A DNA stretch of 64,000 bases, from assembly GCF_041435055.1 (NCBI RefSeq), contig NZ_CP108002.1, positions 186,001 to 250,000 of the forward strand, written 5' to 3'. A program made the position numbers and the translations under genes. The stretch's first letter is position 1; every line of letters starts with the position of its first letter. Below are positions 8,178 through 17,002 of this stretch, piece after piece. A model generated the notes under the pieces. That model ran no database searches. It was not told the DNA's origin and saw only the letters and a list, made by a program, of their open reading frames with translations. Source of the stretch: Streptomyces sp. NBC_00341 (GTDB taxonomy: Bacteria; Actinomycetota; Actinomycetes; Streptomycetales; Streptomycetaceae).

Positions 8178-8894
8178 TCATTTCTCCTGGAACCGGCTGA
8201 GCTGGCGCTCCAGGCTGTGTGTCAGATGGTCCGTCATCGCCTGTGCGGCCCGCTCGGCACTGCGGCGCAGGATCGCCCGGACGACCCGCTCGTGCTCGGC
8301 CAGGGTCGAATCGTCCTCGACGGGAAGGCTGCTGAGGCGGAAGACGTGGAGATGCGCGTGGAGCCGCTCGACCGCGTCCAGGAGGAGGGGGCGACGGGCG
8401 GCGACCGCGACGGCGTCGTGGAAGCGCTGGTCCAGGGCTGCGAATTCACGGTAGGACGCGTAGGGACCCGCGGGGCTGGGGTGGACCTCCATGTCCTCCT
8501 GGATGGCCTCGATGACGTCGAGCTGAGACTCGTCGGCGTGCAGGGCCGCCAGCGCCGCGGCCCGCGGTTCCAGGAGGAGCCGCATCTCGAACAGCTCCTC
8601 AACCCCTTGCCGGGTGAGCAGTTCCGTCGCCCGGTATCCGGAGAGGGAACGCTTGACCACGAGGCCGTCCGACTCCAGACGGGCCAGCGCCTCGCGGACC
8701 GGGGTCGGTGAGACGTCGAGCCTGCGGGAGAGGGCTTCGATGCCGACGCGGGCCCCCGGTGCGATCTCATGGTCCATGACCATGGCCTTGATGTCCTCGT
8801 AGACGCTGTCGGAGAGTGGCTGGCGGACCGGCGCCGTGGGGGGCTCTGGCGCCCCGGCCCGGTCGTCGAAGACGGGCGGGTCATTCACCGGCAT
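8178..8894 (-). CDS. GntR-family (FCD) repressor, paralogue of the 0.9-kb regulator
   Basis: A 238-residue regulator with a GntR winged helix (about 25-92; LDVSPTPVREALARLESDG) and an FCD domain (about 105-230; FAALDQRFHDAV). It closely resembles the protein at 863-1591 over the full length, including an identical N-terminal MPVN and matching RSLSGYR and HLSR/RQLSRF ends, so the two flank the sugar operon as duplicated regulators. It converges on the operon and reads back towards it. ATG 8894 has GAGGAGAT upstream. No copy of the operator repeat is seen near its own start, so the two paralogues may have diverged in target. Confidence 0.9.
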   Translation of the reverse strand: MPVNDPPVFDDRAGAPEPPTAPVRQPLSDSVYEDIKAMVMDHEIAPGARVGIEALSRRLDVSPTPVREALARLESDGLVVKRSLSGYRATELLTRQGVEELFEMRLLLEPRAAALAALHADESQLDVIEAIQEDMEVHPSPAGPYASYREFAALDQRFHDAVAVAARRPLLLDAVERLHAHLHVFRLSSLPVEDDSTLAEHERVVRAILRRSAERAAQAMTDHLTHSLERQLSRFQEK

Positions 8895-9260
8895 CCAGAT
8901 CTCCTCGCTTCACCACACGTGCGGCCACCAGCAGTTTAGCGAGCGGGCCGGGCGAACCCAGGTGCTCCGGGCTCCCTGGTGACGCCCCGCGTTCCTCGAA
9001 CGTCGGTGCGGACGATGGAGCGCTCCGTCTTCCCACTGGTCAACCGCCAGTCGGGCCGGGCGAGGGGCATCCCGAACGCCTCGGCGGCGGGCACCGGGGC
9101 CGTCCGGTACGCACCGCGTTCCGATGGGCGACCACCGTTCGGACCCGTCCGGGCTGCGGCAGCTCCGACGTGCGTCGAGGTTGGACGTATGCCAGCACAG
9201 AGCCCGGTCGGCGTTCCCGGCGGTCAGTCGTCCGCGCGCTTGCGCGGTGTCGGAGAAAGC

Positions 9261-10262
9261 ATGAGCGGGCGATCGGTACTCCTGGTCCTTGGGGTGTTGG
9301 TGCTGCAGACAGCGTTTGTGCTCTCGTGCGTCGGCGCGTTCCGCGATCCCGTCCCGCACCGCATTGCCCTGGCCGTCACGGACCCCACGACACGGATCGC
9401 CGACGACACCTTCTACCAGCTCGCGTTGCTTCCCGGTGAGCCGGTGGACCCGGTCCGGGTGGCCGACGAGGCTGCTGCCCTGGACCGCATCCACAGTCGT
9501 GAGGTGGACGGTGCGCTCGTCCTCTCCCGATCCGGCACCGCCGACCTGTTGCTGGTTGCCGGTGGGGCGGGCCCGTTGCTGGCCAAGGAACTTGCCACGC
9601 ACGTCGTCGCGGCAGAAGGGCACCAGGGCCGCACGGTCCGAGTCCGGGACGTGGTGCCGGTCGCGCCGGGTGACAAGCGTCTCCTCTCCTCCTTCTCGCT
9701 CGTTGTGGGCTGGTGTGCGGGCGGCGTCCTGTGCGCCTCGGTGCAGGCGTACGGTGCCGGGCGCCGTCGTCCGGCGGGATTGCGCGCATCGGCCGCCATG
9801 GGTGTGCTGCTGGTGTATTCGGTGCTTGCCGGGCTCCTAGGCGTGCTGGTCGCCAGGACTCTTCTGGACGCGGTGCCAGGAAACCTCTGGGCACTGTGGG
9901 CCCTCGGTTCCCTGCTGGTTCTGACGGTCGGAGCCCTCACACTCGCCCTGTACGAATCGGCCGGAGCGCTGGGAATCGGTCTGGCGCTCCTGCTCGTGGT
10001 CGTCCTCGGCGGGCCGAGCGCGGGCGGGGTGTATCCCACCGAGTTGCTGCCCGCGTTCTGGCGCACTGTGGGCCCGTTCCTGCCGCCCGGGGCGGGCCTG
10101 GACGCCGTGGATTCGATCGCCTATTTCCGTGGTGCGGGTGCCGGCGGGCCGTGGTGGACGCTTGTGGCCTGGGCCGGCGGCGGCGCGGCCGTGGTCCTGC
10201 TGGGCGGCGTTGTCGCGACCCGGTCCCGTCCTCCCGCAGCGCGGACCAAGCGTCGGCCCTGA
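9261..10262 (+). CDS. ABC-2-type integral membrane protein, YhgE/Pip-like
   Basis: A 333-residue membrane protein of unknown job. It has one N-terminal membrane helix (about 5-25), a roughly 125-residue extracytoplasmic region, then five clustered helices in the C-terminal half (for example LGSLLVLTVGALTLALYE and IGLALLLVVVLGGPSAGG). That layout, with an extracellular loop after helix 1 and a PTELLPAFWRTVGPFLPPGA motif before the last helix, is typical of ABC-2/YhgE-like permeases. ATG 9261 follows GGAGAAAG. No ATP-binding gene lies beside it, so a transport role is only inferred; a role in exporting lipids or antibiotics would be conjecture. Confidence 0.7.
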   Translation: MSGRSVLLVLGVLVLQTAFVLSCVGAFRDPVPHRIALAVTDPTTRIADDTFYQLALLPGEPVDPVRVADEAAALDRIHSREVDGALVLSRSGTADLLLVAGGAGPLLAKELATHVVAAEGHQGRTVRVRDVVPVAPGDKRLLSSFSLVVGWCAGGVLCASVQAYGAGRRRPAGLRASAAMGVLLVYSVLAGLLGVLVARTLLDAVPGNLWALWALGSLLVLTVGALTLALYESAGALGIGLALLLVVVLGGPSAGGVYPTELLPAFWRTVGPFLPPGAGLDAVDSIAYFRGAGAGGPWWTLVAWAGGGAAVVLLGGVVATRSRPPAARTKRRP

Positions 10263-10278
10263 CGTCCAGTCACCACAG

Positions 10279-10319
10279 CGACGTCACTGGCCCCGACGTC
10301 ACCGGCCCCCGGCGTCACC
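10279..10319. repeat. Short tandem repeat between convergent genes
   Basis: Two adjacent 15-bp units, CGACGTCACTGGCCC (10279-10293) and CGACGTCACCGGCCC (10294-10308), followed by a partial third (CCGGCGTCACC). They fill the 52-base gap between the convergent membrane-protein and phosphatase genes. Confidence 0.6.
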
Positions 10320-13050
10320 AGTCCTCGTCCGACCACTGGTCGAGCAGCGCTTCGCCGTTGAGGCTGCTGTGGGGTACCTCGGTGCCGAGGGACTGCTCGG
10401 CCCAGATGACTTTGCCGCGTGCGGTGTAGCGCGTGCCCCAGCGGTGCGCGAGCCGGGCGATGATGAACAGGCCGCGCCCGCCCTCATCGGTGCTGGCAGC
10501 CTGGCGGACGTGCGGGGCCGTACTGCTGCCGTCGGCGACTTCGCAGATCAGGGTGTCGTCGTCGTGCAGCAGCCGGAGCCGGATCGGCGGGGAGCCGTAT
10601 CGGATCGCGTTGGTGACCAGCTCGCTGACGATGAGCTCCGCCGTGTAGGTGGCGTCCGCCAGCCCCCACCCGTTCACCACACGTGCCGCTTCCGCACGGA
10701 TGCTGGAGACAGTCGTCGGGTCGTCGGGTACGTCCCAGTCGGCCACGCGGCCGGGATCCATCAGACGGGTGCGGGCGACGAGCAGGGCCACATCGTCCGT
10801 GGGCCGGTCGGTCAGCAGGGCGTCGAGGACCGCTTGGCATGTTGCCTCGGGGTCCGGGTCGCCGGGGCCGGCCAGCGTGGCGCGCAGGACGTCCAGCCCC
10901 ACGTCGATGTCGCGGCTGCGCCGCTCGACCAGCCCGTCGGTGAACAGGACCAGCCTGCTTCCTTCGGGCAGCGTCAGCTCGGTGGTCTCCACCGGCAGGC
11001 CCTCGTTGATCCCGAGCGGCGGCGAACCGGGGATCTCCGGATAGGTGACGGTGCCGTCCGGGAGCACCAGGGCCGGGCCCGGGTGACCGGCCCTGGCGAG
11101 GGTGCAGTGCCCGGTGACCGGGTCGTAAATGGCATAGAGGCAGGTGGCGCCGGAGACGTCGACGTCACTGTCCCCCTCCGCGTCGAGGCGGCTGACGAGA
11201 GCGTCGAGGTGGGCGAGGAGTTCGTCCGGGGACAGGTCCAGGGCGGAGAAGTTGTGCACCGCGGTACGCAACCGCCCCATGGTGGCGGCGGCATGGAGGC
11301 CATGGCCGACGACATCACCGACCACCAGCGCGACCCGGACTCCGGGCAGCGGGATGATGTCGTACCAGTCCCCGCCCACGCCCGGCTGGGCCGGGAGGTA
11401 GCGATGGGCCACCTCAAGGGCGGAATGCGTGGGCAGGGCGCTGGGCAGCAGGCTGCGCTGGAGTGTGACCGCCATGGCGTGCTCGCGGGTGAAGCGGCGC
11501 GCGTTGTCGATGGCCACGCCCGCTCGGGCCGCCAGTTCCTCCGCGACGGACAGGTCCTCGGGCTCGAAGGGACCCTTGTCCTTGCGCCAGAAGTCCACGC
11601 TCCCCAGCACCACACCACGTGCCTGCAGCGGGGCGGAGACCAGCGAGTGGATGCCGTAGTCCAGGACCGCACGCGCCCGTGGCCGGTCCAGGGCGAACCA
11701 GCCCTCTGAGGCCGAGAGATCGGCCGCGAGGACGGCCCGGCCGCCGTCCACACCGAGCGCCGCGGGACTGCCGGGAGGAAAGTGCAGCACCTCCCCCACC
11801 GGGGAGAGGGGGTGATCCTCGCGGATACCGGCGATCGCTGTGCGGCGCATGTCGGCGTCCGCTCCGGTGGGTTCCTCACCGCGCAGTACGGGGTCCAGCA
11901 GTTCCACGGTGACGAAGTCGGCGAACCGGGGCACCGCGACGGCCGCCAGTTCCTCGGCGGTGCGCACCACATCGAGCGTGGTGCCGATGTGCGTCCCCGC
12001 GTCGTAGAGCAGTTGCAGCCGTGACCGCGCCACTTCTGCCCGGCCCGCCAGTTCACTCAGCTCGGTGGTGTCGCGCAGGGTGACCACGCTGCCCCGAGGG
12101 CCTCCCGGCCCCTCGACGGTCCGGAGGTTGACGGCGAGGAGCCGGTCCCCGTTGGCGTGGACCTCGTCGCTGGCTGTCCGGCCCGAGACCAGGAGCTGCG
12201 TCGTGTCCGGGGTCAGACCGAGGTCGCTCACCTCGCGTTGCTCAGCGTTGCGCGGCAGGCCGAGCAGTCGTCGCGCCTCGTCGTTGGCCAGCGTGAGCAC
12301 GCCGCGGTCGTCGATGATGAGTACGCCTTCCCGAACCGAGTGCAGGACCGCGTCATGGTGCTCGTACATCCGTGTCATCTCGGCGGACCCCAGGCCGTGG
12401 GTCTGATGGCGCAGGCGTTTGCTCACGGCCGCCGACCCGGCCGCGGCCAGCAGGAGTGCCCCGCCCGCGACCGCCAGGATCGCGGGGAGCTGGTGCGTGA
12501 CCATCTCGTTCACGCTCTTGACGTAGATCCCCACCGAGATCAGTCCGACGACCCGGCCCTTGGCGTCGAACACGGCGACTGTCGTATCGACTGCTCGTCC
12601 CAGGGCGCTGTCGAACGTCTCCTGGAAGGGCTTGCCCGTGAGCGCGGGTCCGAAGCTGCCGGTGACGTGGCCGCCGATGCGGCTCGGGTCGGGGTGGGAC
12701 CAGCGGATGCCGTTCGGGTCGAACGCCACCACGTAGCCGACGTGGGCGCTCCTGCGCATCTTCTCCGAACTGGGCTGCAGCACTCGTGTCGGGTCGGCCG
12801 ACTGCATCGCCGCGGCGGTGCCCGGTGCGTCCCGGAACGCCACGGCCACGGCGAGCGATCTGTCCCGCGCCTCGTCTGTAGCGGTGTGCTGAGACTGGAC
12901 GAGGAGGACCAGGAAAGTGGCAGCGATGAGCAGGACTGCGACGACCACCTGCAGCAGGAACACCTGGCCTGCGACGCTCCGGGGCATCAGGTGGGAAAAC
13001 CGGCCACGACGCCCGGCCCGGAACCGCCACGGAGACCCTTTCTCGACCAT
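10315..13050 (-). CDS. Membrane sensor SpoIIE-type serine phosphatase with PAS, GAF and HATPase domains
   Basis: A 911-residue multidomain signalling protein. In order: membrane helix (29-51), extracytoplasmic Cache-like sensor resembling CitA/DcuS sensors (about 58-182; RWSHPDPSRIGGH), second membrane helix (187-208), PAS domain (about 225-335; VLHSVREGVLIIDDRG), GAF domain (about 365-515), PP2C/SpoIIE phosphatase (about 525-735; GVGGDWYDIIPL, DVVGHGLHAA, LVLFTDGLVE) and a C-terminal RsbW-like HATPase (about 785-895; ELVTNAIRYG, GGRGLFII). Such proteins control sigma factors by dephosphorylating anti-anti-sigma factors while also acting as the anti-sigma kinase. The partner genes are not adjacent. 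The sensor may respond to a small carboxylate, by analogy only. Confidence 0.93.
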   Translation of the reverse strand: MVEKGSPWRFRAGRRGRFSHLMPRSVAGQVFLLQVVVAVLLIAATFLVLLVQSQHTATDEARDRSLAVAVAFRDAPGTAAAMQSADPTRVLQPSSEKMRRSAHVGYVVAFDPNGIRWSHPDPSRIGGHVTGSFGPALTGKPFQETFDSALGRAVDTTVAVFDAKGRVVGLISVGIYVKSVNEMVTHQLPAILAVAGGALLLAAAGSAAVSKRLRHQTHGLGSAEMTRMYEHHDAVLHSVREGVLIIDDRGVLTLANDEARRLLGLPRNAEQREVSDLGLTPDTTQLLVSGRTASDEVHANGDRLLAVNLRTVEGPGGPRGSVVTLRDTTELSELAGRAEVARSRLQLLYDAGTHIGTTLDVVRTAEELAAVAVPRFADFVTVELLDPVLRGEEPTGADADMRRTAIAGIREDHPLSPVGEVLHFPPGSPAALGVDGGRAVLAADLSASEGWFALDRPRARAVLDYGIHSLVSAPLQARGVVLGSVDFWRKDKGPFEPEDLSVAEELAARAGVAIDNARRFTREHAMAVTLQRSLLPSALPTHSALEVAHRYLPAQPGVGGDWYDIIPLPGVRVALVVGDVVGHGLHAAATMGRLRTAVHNFSALDLSPDELLAHLDALVSRLDAEGDSDVDVSGATCLYAIYDPVTGHCTLARAGHPGPALVLPDGTVTYPEIPGSPPLGINEGLPVETTELTLPEGSRLVLFTDGLVERRSRDIDVGLDVLRATLAGPGDPDPEATCQAVLDALLTDRPTDDVALLVARTRLMDPGRVADWDVPDDPTTVSSIRAEAARVVNGWGLADATYTAELIVSELVTNAIRYGSPPIRLRLLHDDDTLICEVADGSSTAPHVRQAASTDEGGRGLFIIARLAHRWGTRYTARGKVIWAEQSLGTEVPHSSLNGEALLDQWSDEDW

Positions 13051-13108
13051 TCGCCCAGCATCACCGAGGATGGGCCCGCAGAGCGGCTGACCGCGCCGGT
13101 ACGCGGCA

Positions 13109-13303
13109 GTGCCTCACACGACGGGGGCACACAGGCCAGGCGACCGGGGCTACGAGCTGGTCCGCCGGCAGCGGGACGGGATCCGGGCCAGGACCTGCAC
13201 CCGGCTCCGAGCCAAGGCCGACGTGAACTTCTGGGTCCTGGGCGACGTCCACCGCGGGCGTGGGCAGCAGTGCCTCGCCATCATCGAGTGCCGCATAGAG
13301 TGA
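13109..13303 (+). CDS. Small hypothetical protein or gene remnant
   Basis: A 64-codon open frame beginning with GTG, with nearly all third positions G or C, as expected of coding DNA here. The deduced protein is basic with two cysteines near the C-terminus (QQCLAIIECRIE). No ribosome site is visible upstream and the frame is closed by a stop just before 13091, so it may be the tail of a decayed gene. I do not recognise the family. It ends 58 bases before the FKBP gene. Confidence 0.3.
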   Translation: MPHTTGAHRPGDRGYELVRRQRDGIRARTCTRLRAKADVNFWVLGDVHRGRGQQCLAIIECRIE

Positions 13304-13360
13304 CCGTGCGCCCGGCCGGTCCGGCATGAGGGCTTCCGGCGGCGAGCGAATGAGGCTGCG

Positions 13361-13741
13361 ATGAGTGAACTGACGAAGCCCGGGATCGACCGTCCGGAGG
13401 GTGACGCTCCCCACGAGCTGACAGTCCGCGACCTCGTCGTCGGGGACGGGCTTGAGGCGAAGCCGGGCAGGGTTGTCCAGGTTCACTACGTCGGCGTCAC
13501 CTTCGAGTCCGGAAAGGAATTCGACGCCTCCTGGGACCGGGGCAAGGCGTTCAAGTTCGCCGTGGGCGGTGGCAAGGTCATCAAGGGCTGGGACCGCGGG
13601 ATCAGAGGGATGAAGGTCGGCGGCCGGCGCGAGATCGTCGTTCCCCCGCGCCTCGGCTACGGCAACCAGTCACCCTCGTCGTTGATCCCGGCGGGCTCGA
13701 CACTCGTCTTCGTGGTGGACCTGCTCTCCGTCGCGGTCTGA
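13361..13741 (+). CDS. FKBP-type peptidyl-prolyl cis-trans isomerase
   Basis: A 126-residue single-domain cytoplasmic FKBP that speeds rotation about proline peptide bonds. The fold spans about 35-124; diagnostic positions are VQVHYVGVTFESGKEFDASW, FAVGGGKVIKGWDRGIRGMK (the conserved V-I-x-G-W active-site floor) and the ending LIPAGSTLVFVVDLL. There is no signal peptide and no extra domain, so it should be a general folding helper and the likely binding site for FK506-like macrolides if such are made or met. A monocistronic gene; ATG 13361 is the first codon compatible with family length. Confidence 0.95.
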   Translation: MSELTKPGIDRPEGDAPHELTVRDLVVGDGLEAKPGRVVQVHYVGVTFESGKEFDASWDRGKAFKFAVGGGKVIKGWDRGIRGMKVGGRREIVVPPRLGYGNQSPSSLIPAGSTLVFVVDLLSVAV

Positions 13742-13877
13742 GGCCTTCTGCTGCCCTGACTCTCCCCCGGATCAGAGGCCGTGCGACACCTGCCGGAGGA
13801 CCGCGGCACCACACGACTTCGGCGTCGCTCGACTGAGCCTGGGGGCCGTCGTGCCGTGGACGCGGGGCAGGTCGAGG

Positions 13878-14519
13878 TCAGCCACGGTTGGCGGCGTGGA
13901 GATGACGGGTGTCGCCGAGGCCGACGACTTGGCGGTTGTGGAAGAAGTCGTCTTCGCGCAGCGTGGTGATGCTGCCGGAGGGCGCCCGGAAGCTGGCATA
14001 GCCGACTGACTCGATCGGCATCTTGATCCAGGACGCAACGACGCACGTCAGGGAGCCGCCGTGGGTCACGATGATCTGCTGTTCGCAAGGGCTGAGCAGG
14101 ATCTCGTCCATGGCCGCGTAGATGCGCTGCGCCCATGCAGCCTTGGTCTCCGCACCCTGCACGCCCTCATCGTGGTGCATTCGTTCCCCGACAGCCGGCG
14201 GTGGGATGAAGCGACGGTCGAGCCACTCCTGCGGCATTCCCTCCGCCTCGCCGTAGGACTTCTCCCGCAGCCTGCGATCCAGGACCGGCTTCACGCCGAA
14301 TACTTCGGCGACCTCATTGGCCGTCCGCAGGGTGCGCTGCAGATCCGAGGAGAACAGCTCCACCTCGGCGCCGTCCGGAATCCGGGCCCGCAGCGCTTGA
14401 GCGATGGAGGCCGCCGCACGGACACCGTCGGGCGTCAGCTGCGAGTCATGCCATCCGCCGACGACTCCCTCGACGTGGTGGGTCGCCTCGGGATGGGTCA
14501 CGACGTAGAGGGTGCGCAT
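13878..14519 (-). CDS. Histidine phosphatase superfamily protein (phosphoglycerate-mutase-like)
   Basis: A 213-residue phosphatase-fold protein. The usual RHGE nucleophile motif appears here as [10 protein letters not shown]: the phospho-accepting histidine is kept but the arginine before it and glycine after it are not. The other catalytic positions are present: arginine in [11 protein letters not shown], glutamate in [11 protein letters not shown] and the second histidine in VTHGGS. ATG 14519 follows a GGGAG site; an upstream frame to 14579 adds an unlikely leader. Substrate unknown. The altered first motif puts it in a side branch of the family, possibly with changed phosphate binding. Confidence 0.82.
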   Translation of the reverse strand: MRTLYVVTHPEATHHVEGVVGGWHDSQLTPDGVRAAASIAQALRARIPDGAEVELFSSDLQRTLRTANEVAEVFGVKPVLDRRLREKSYGEAEGMPQEWLDRRFIPPPAVGERMHHDEGVQGAETKAAWAQRIYAAMDEILLSPCEQQIIVTHGGSLTCVVASWIKMPIESVGYASFRAPSGSITTLREDDFFHNRQVVGLGDTRHLHAANRG

Positions 14520-14698
14520 GGGTGCTCGATCTCCCGTGGGTAGCGTCCTGCCTGGTTCGAGGGTGCAGCCCAGCGGCACAGCGATCCGGCCGATGCAGAG
14601 GGGCTGCGGCGTGCCTCGGCGGACCGACGGAGCTCGATCCGGTAATGGGGGCAGAAGTTGAAGCTCTCTGCGATGTCACCGCCACAGCCGCACAGCAA
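14498..14698 (-). CDS. Possible small zinc-ribbon-like protein
   Basis: A 66-codon open frame with TTG start 9 bases after AGGAG. Its first third, [19 protein letters not shown], looks like half of a zinc ribbon (CxC and CxxH groups). The remainder looks like unselected reading into the histidine-phosphatase start, which it overlaps by 22 bases. It could be a tiny coupled gene, or the remnant of a longer metal-binding protein cut by frameshift; another short cysteine-bearing frame (14738-14818, minus strand, CGSCDPHH) lies just upstream. Confidence 0.3.
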   Translation of the reverse strand: MLCGCGGDIAESFNFCPHYRIELRRSAEARRSPSASAGSLCRWAAPSNQAGRYPREIEHPCAPSTS

Positions 14699-14812
14699 CT
14701 CGCGGATCTCCTGCCGCCCTTGTCAACACGTAAAAGGTTACGGCAGGCCGTGAGCCTCGGCTGCCTCACGGAGCAACTGACTGATCGCGTGGTGCGGGTC
14801 ACAGCTGCCGCA

Positions 14813-14840
14813 TGTCACGAACGGACGAGCAGCTTGCGTC
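14813..14840 (+). promoter_or_regulatory. Predicted ECF41-type promoter
   Basis: TGTCACG at 14813-14819, a 17-base spacer, then CGTC at 14837-14840, 54 bases before the flavoprotein start. Published ECF41 promoters have a TGTCACA -35 and CGTC -10 with similar spacing, so the sigma factor encoded in this operon probably drives its own expression from here. Confidence 0.6.
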
Positions 14841-14894
14841 TGGTGGTCGTTCGCAAGGCCCCGACGGCCACGAGACGAAGAAGGCGGCAACGCG

Positions 14895-16088
14895 ATGAAC
14901 GCAACAGAGGCACAGAAGCACGAGGTCCTGGTCCTGGGTGCCGGCTACGCCGGACTCGCCGCCGCGATCCAGCTCGCGGCCCGCACGAGGAAGCGTGGAG
15001 ACGTGCGCGTGACGCTGGTCAACCCCTTCGAGGAGTTCACCGAACGGCTCCGCTTGCACATGACCGCAACGGGTCAGGAGACGGCCGAGATGAGCATCCG
15101 GGAGCTGCTTGAGGGGACCGGCGCCGTTTTCGTCCGCGGCTGGGTCACCGCCTTGGACGTCGGGGCGAAGACCGTTCGGATCGACGACGACCGGGTCCTG
15201 GGCTACGACACCCTTGTCTACGGTCTGGGCAGCGTCGCGGATACCGTCGCCGTCCCCGGAGTCGATGCCCACGCCCACACCCTGAACAGCCCGCAGGACG
15301 CCGCCCTCCTCGCCGACCGGCTGGCCCGGCTCGGCGGCGGGACGGTAGTCGTCGCCGGCGGCGGCCTCACCGGAGTCGAGGCCGCCGCAGAGGTCGCCGA
15401 GCGATACCCGGAGCTCCAGGTGACGCTGCTGGGCCGGGGGGAACCCGGCGCGGGCATGCATCCGAGGGCCAAGGCCCATCTGGATGCCGGGCTCGCCCGG
15501 CTCGGAGTACGGGTACTCATCGGCGTCGAGGTCACCGAGGTGCGGCCGGACAGCGTCGAGCTGGCGGACGGCTCCAGCATCCCGGCGGCCGCCGTGCTGT
15601 GGACCAGCGGGACCCGCGTCTCACCGCTGGCCGCCGCCGCGGGCCTGAGCGTGGACGAGCGCGGCCGGCTGATCACCGACAGGGCGCTGCGCTCCGTCTC
15701 CCACCCCGATGTCCACGCCGTGGGCGACGCGGCGGCCATCCGGCAGGGCTATGGCGTGATGCACGGGACCTGTCAGGGCGGCATGCCCACCGGCGTCCAC
15801 GCGGCCCTCACGATCCTGCGCACGCTGGCCGGTAAGGAGCCCAAGCCCTTCCGCTTCGGCTACTACCACACACCGGTCAGCCTGGGCCGCGAAGACGGCG
15901 TCGTGCAGTTCACTCGCCCCGACGACAGCCCGCGCCGCATCGTGCTGACCGGAAAGCGGGCCGCGCGGTATAAGGAGACGGTCACCGCCTCGCCGTGGCC
16001 GGCCTTCGCCCGCATGAAGAAGATTCCCGCCTCGGGCGCGTTCTGGCCGCGCGGCGGCCGCTACACCCGTATCCGGAGTGCCGAATGA
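14895..16088 (+). CDS. NAD(P)/FAD-dependent oxidoreductase (NDH-2-like)
   Basis: A 397-residue pyridine-nucleotide disulphide-oxidoreductase-fold flavoprotein. The FAD dinucleotide fold opens the protein (VLGAGYAGLAAAIQLA, residues about 12-28), a central NAD(P)H fold follows (VVAGGGLTGVEAAAEVAERY, about 152-171), and an FAD-contacting VHAVGDAAAI motif lies near 275. The layout matches type II NADH dehydrogenases, but no C-terminal membrane anchor is obvious. It may reduce a quinone or small oxidant. Its stop overlaps the ECF41 sigma start (ATGA). ECF41 factors are usually paired with an oxidoreductase, epimerase or carboxymuconolactone decarboxylase, and this gene fills that role here. Confidence 0.88.
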   Translation: MNATEAQKHEVLVLGAGYAGLAAAIQLAARTRKRGDVRVTLVNPFEEFTERLRLHMTATGQETAEMSIRELLEGTGAVFVRGWVTALDVGAKTVRIDDDRVLGYDTLVYGLGSVADTVAVPGVDAHAHTLNSPQDAALLADRLARLGGGTVVVAGGGLTGVEAAAEVAERYPELQVTLLGRGEPGAGMHPRAKAHLDAGLARLGVRVLIGVEVTEVRPDSVELADGSSIPAAAVLWTSGTRVSPLAAAAGLSVDERGRLITDRALRSVSHPDVHAVGDAAAIRQGYGVMHGTCQGGMPTGVHAALTILRTLAGKEPKPFRFGYYHTPVSLGREDGVVQFTRPDDSPRRIVLTGKRAARYKETVTASPWPAFARMKKIPASGAFWPRGGRYTRIRSAE

Positions 16089-17002
16089 CTCAGCCGCAAC
16101 ATGCCGACCGCGACCAGCCGGCCTTCCAGCAGTACCGCACCCTGCTCTTCTCCGTCGCGTACCGCATCCTCGGCACCGCTGTCGATGCGGAGGACGTGGT
16201 CCAGGACGCCTGGCTCAAGTGGTCGGCGGCCGACCGTTCCCAGGTCGCCGACCCCAAGGCCTACCTGACCCGGATCGTCTCCAACCTGTCGATGGAGCTG
16301 CTCCGTTCGACCCGTCGCCGGCGGGAGACGTATGTCGGGCCCTGGCTCCCCGAACCGATCCTCACCGCTCCGGCCACGGCCGACGACGTCGCCGCGGCGG
16401 ACTCGGTCTCCGTAGCCCTGCTCGTCGTCCTGGAGACACTCAGCCCTCTGGAGCGTGCGGCCTTCGTGCTGAAGGAGGTGTTCGCCTTCAGCTACGCGGA
16501 GATCGCGGAGGCGGTGGAACGCGCCGAGCCGGCCGTCCGGCAGGCGGCGCACCGGGCCCGCGAACACGTACGGGCCCGGCGTCCTCGGTTCACCACCGAC
16601 CGTGCCGTCCAACGCGACGTGGCCGAGCGGTTCTTCGCGGCGGCGACCGGTGGTGACATCAACGCGCTCATGGAGTTGCTGTCTCCGGACGTCACCCTGT
16701 GGACCGATGGCGGCGGCAAGGTCCGTCAGGCACTCAAACCGGTGGTGGGCCTGAAGAGCGTGGCAGGCTGGTTCGCCGCACTCGGCACGGCCAGCTACCA
16801 GGGCGTCGAACCCCATGAGATGCGGGCCGAGTTCACCTCGATCAACGGCGGACCGGGTGTGGTCTTCCACGCCCCGGACCGTGTGCTCGCGACGATGTCG
16901 TTCGACTTCGCCCCGGAAGGTCGTATCTCGGCCATCCACAACGTGGCCAACCCCGACAAGCTCCGCGCCGTCACCGAGGGGACCCTGCGTGAACTCGCCT
17001 GA
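16085..17002 (+). CDS. ECF41-group RNA polymerase sigma factor (SigJ-like)
   Basis: A 305-residue extracytoplasmic-function sigma factor. Region 2 (about 14-80; DAEDVVQDAWLKW) and region 4 (about 115-170; LSPLERAAFVLKEVF, SYAEIAEAVE) are followed by a SnoaL/NTF2-like C-terminal extension (about 185-300). The extension carries the two group hallmarks, DGGGK in LWTDGGGKVRQ and NPDKL near the end. In ECF41 proteins this domain replaces a separate anti-sigma factor, both inhibiting and permitting activity. ATG 16085 overlaps the flavoprotein stop. Autoregulation through the motif at 14813 is inferred. Confidence 0.93.
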   Translation: MTQPQHADRDQPAFQQYRTLLFSVAYRILGTAVDAEDVVQDAWLKWSAADRSQVADPKAYLTRIVSNLSMELLRSTRRRRETYVGPWLPEPILTAPATADDVAAADSVSVALLVVLETLSPLERAAFVLKEVFAFSYAEIAEAVERAEPAVRQAAHRAREHVRARRPRFTTDRAVQRDVAERFFAAATGGDINALMELLSPDVTLWTDGGGKVRQALKPVVGLKSVAGWFAALGTASYQGVEPHEMRAEFTSINGGPGVVFHAPDRVLATMSFDFAPEGRISAIHNVANPDKLRAVTEGTLRELA

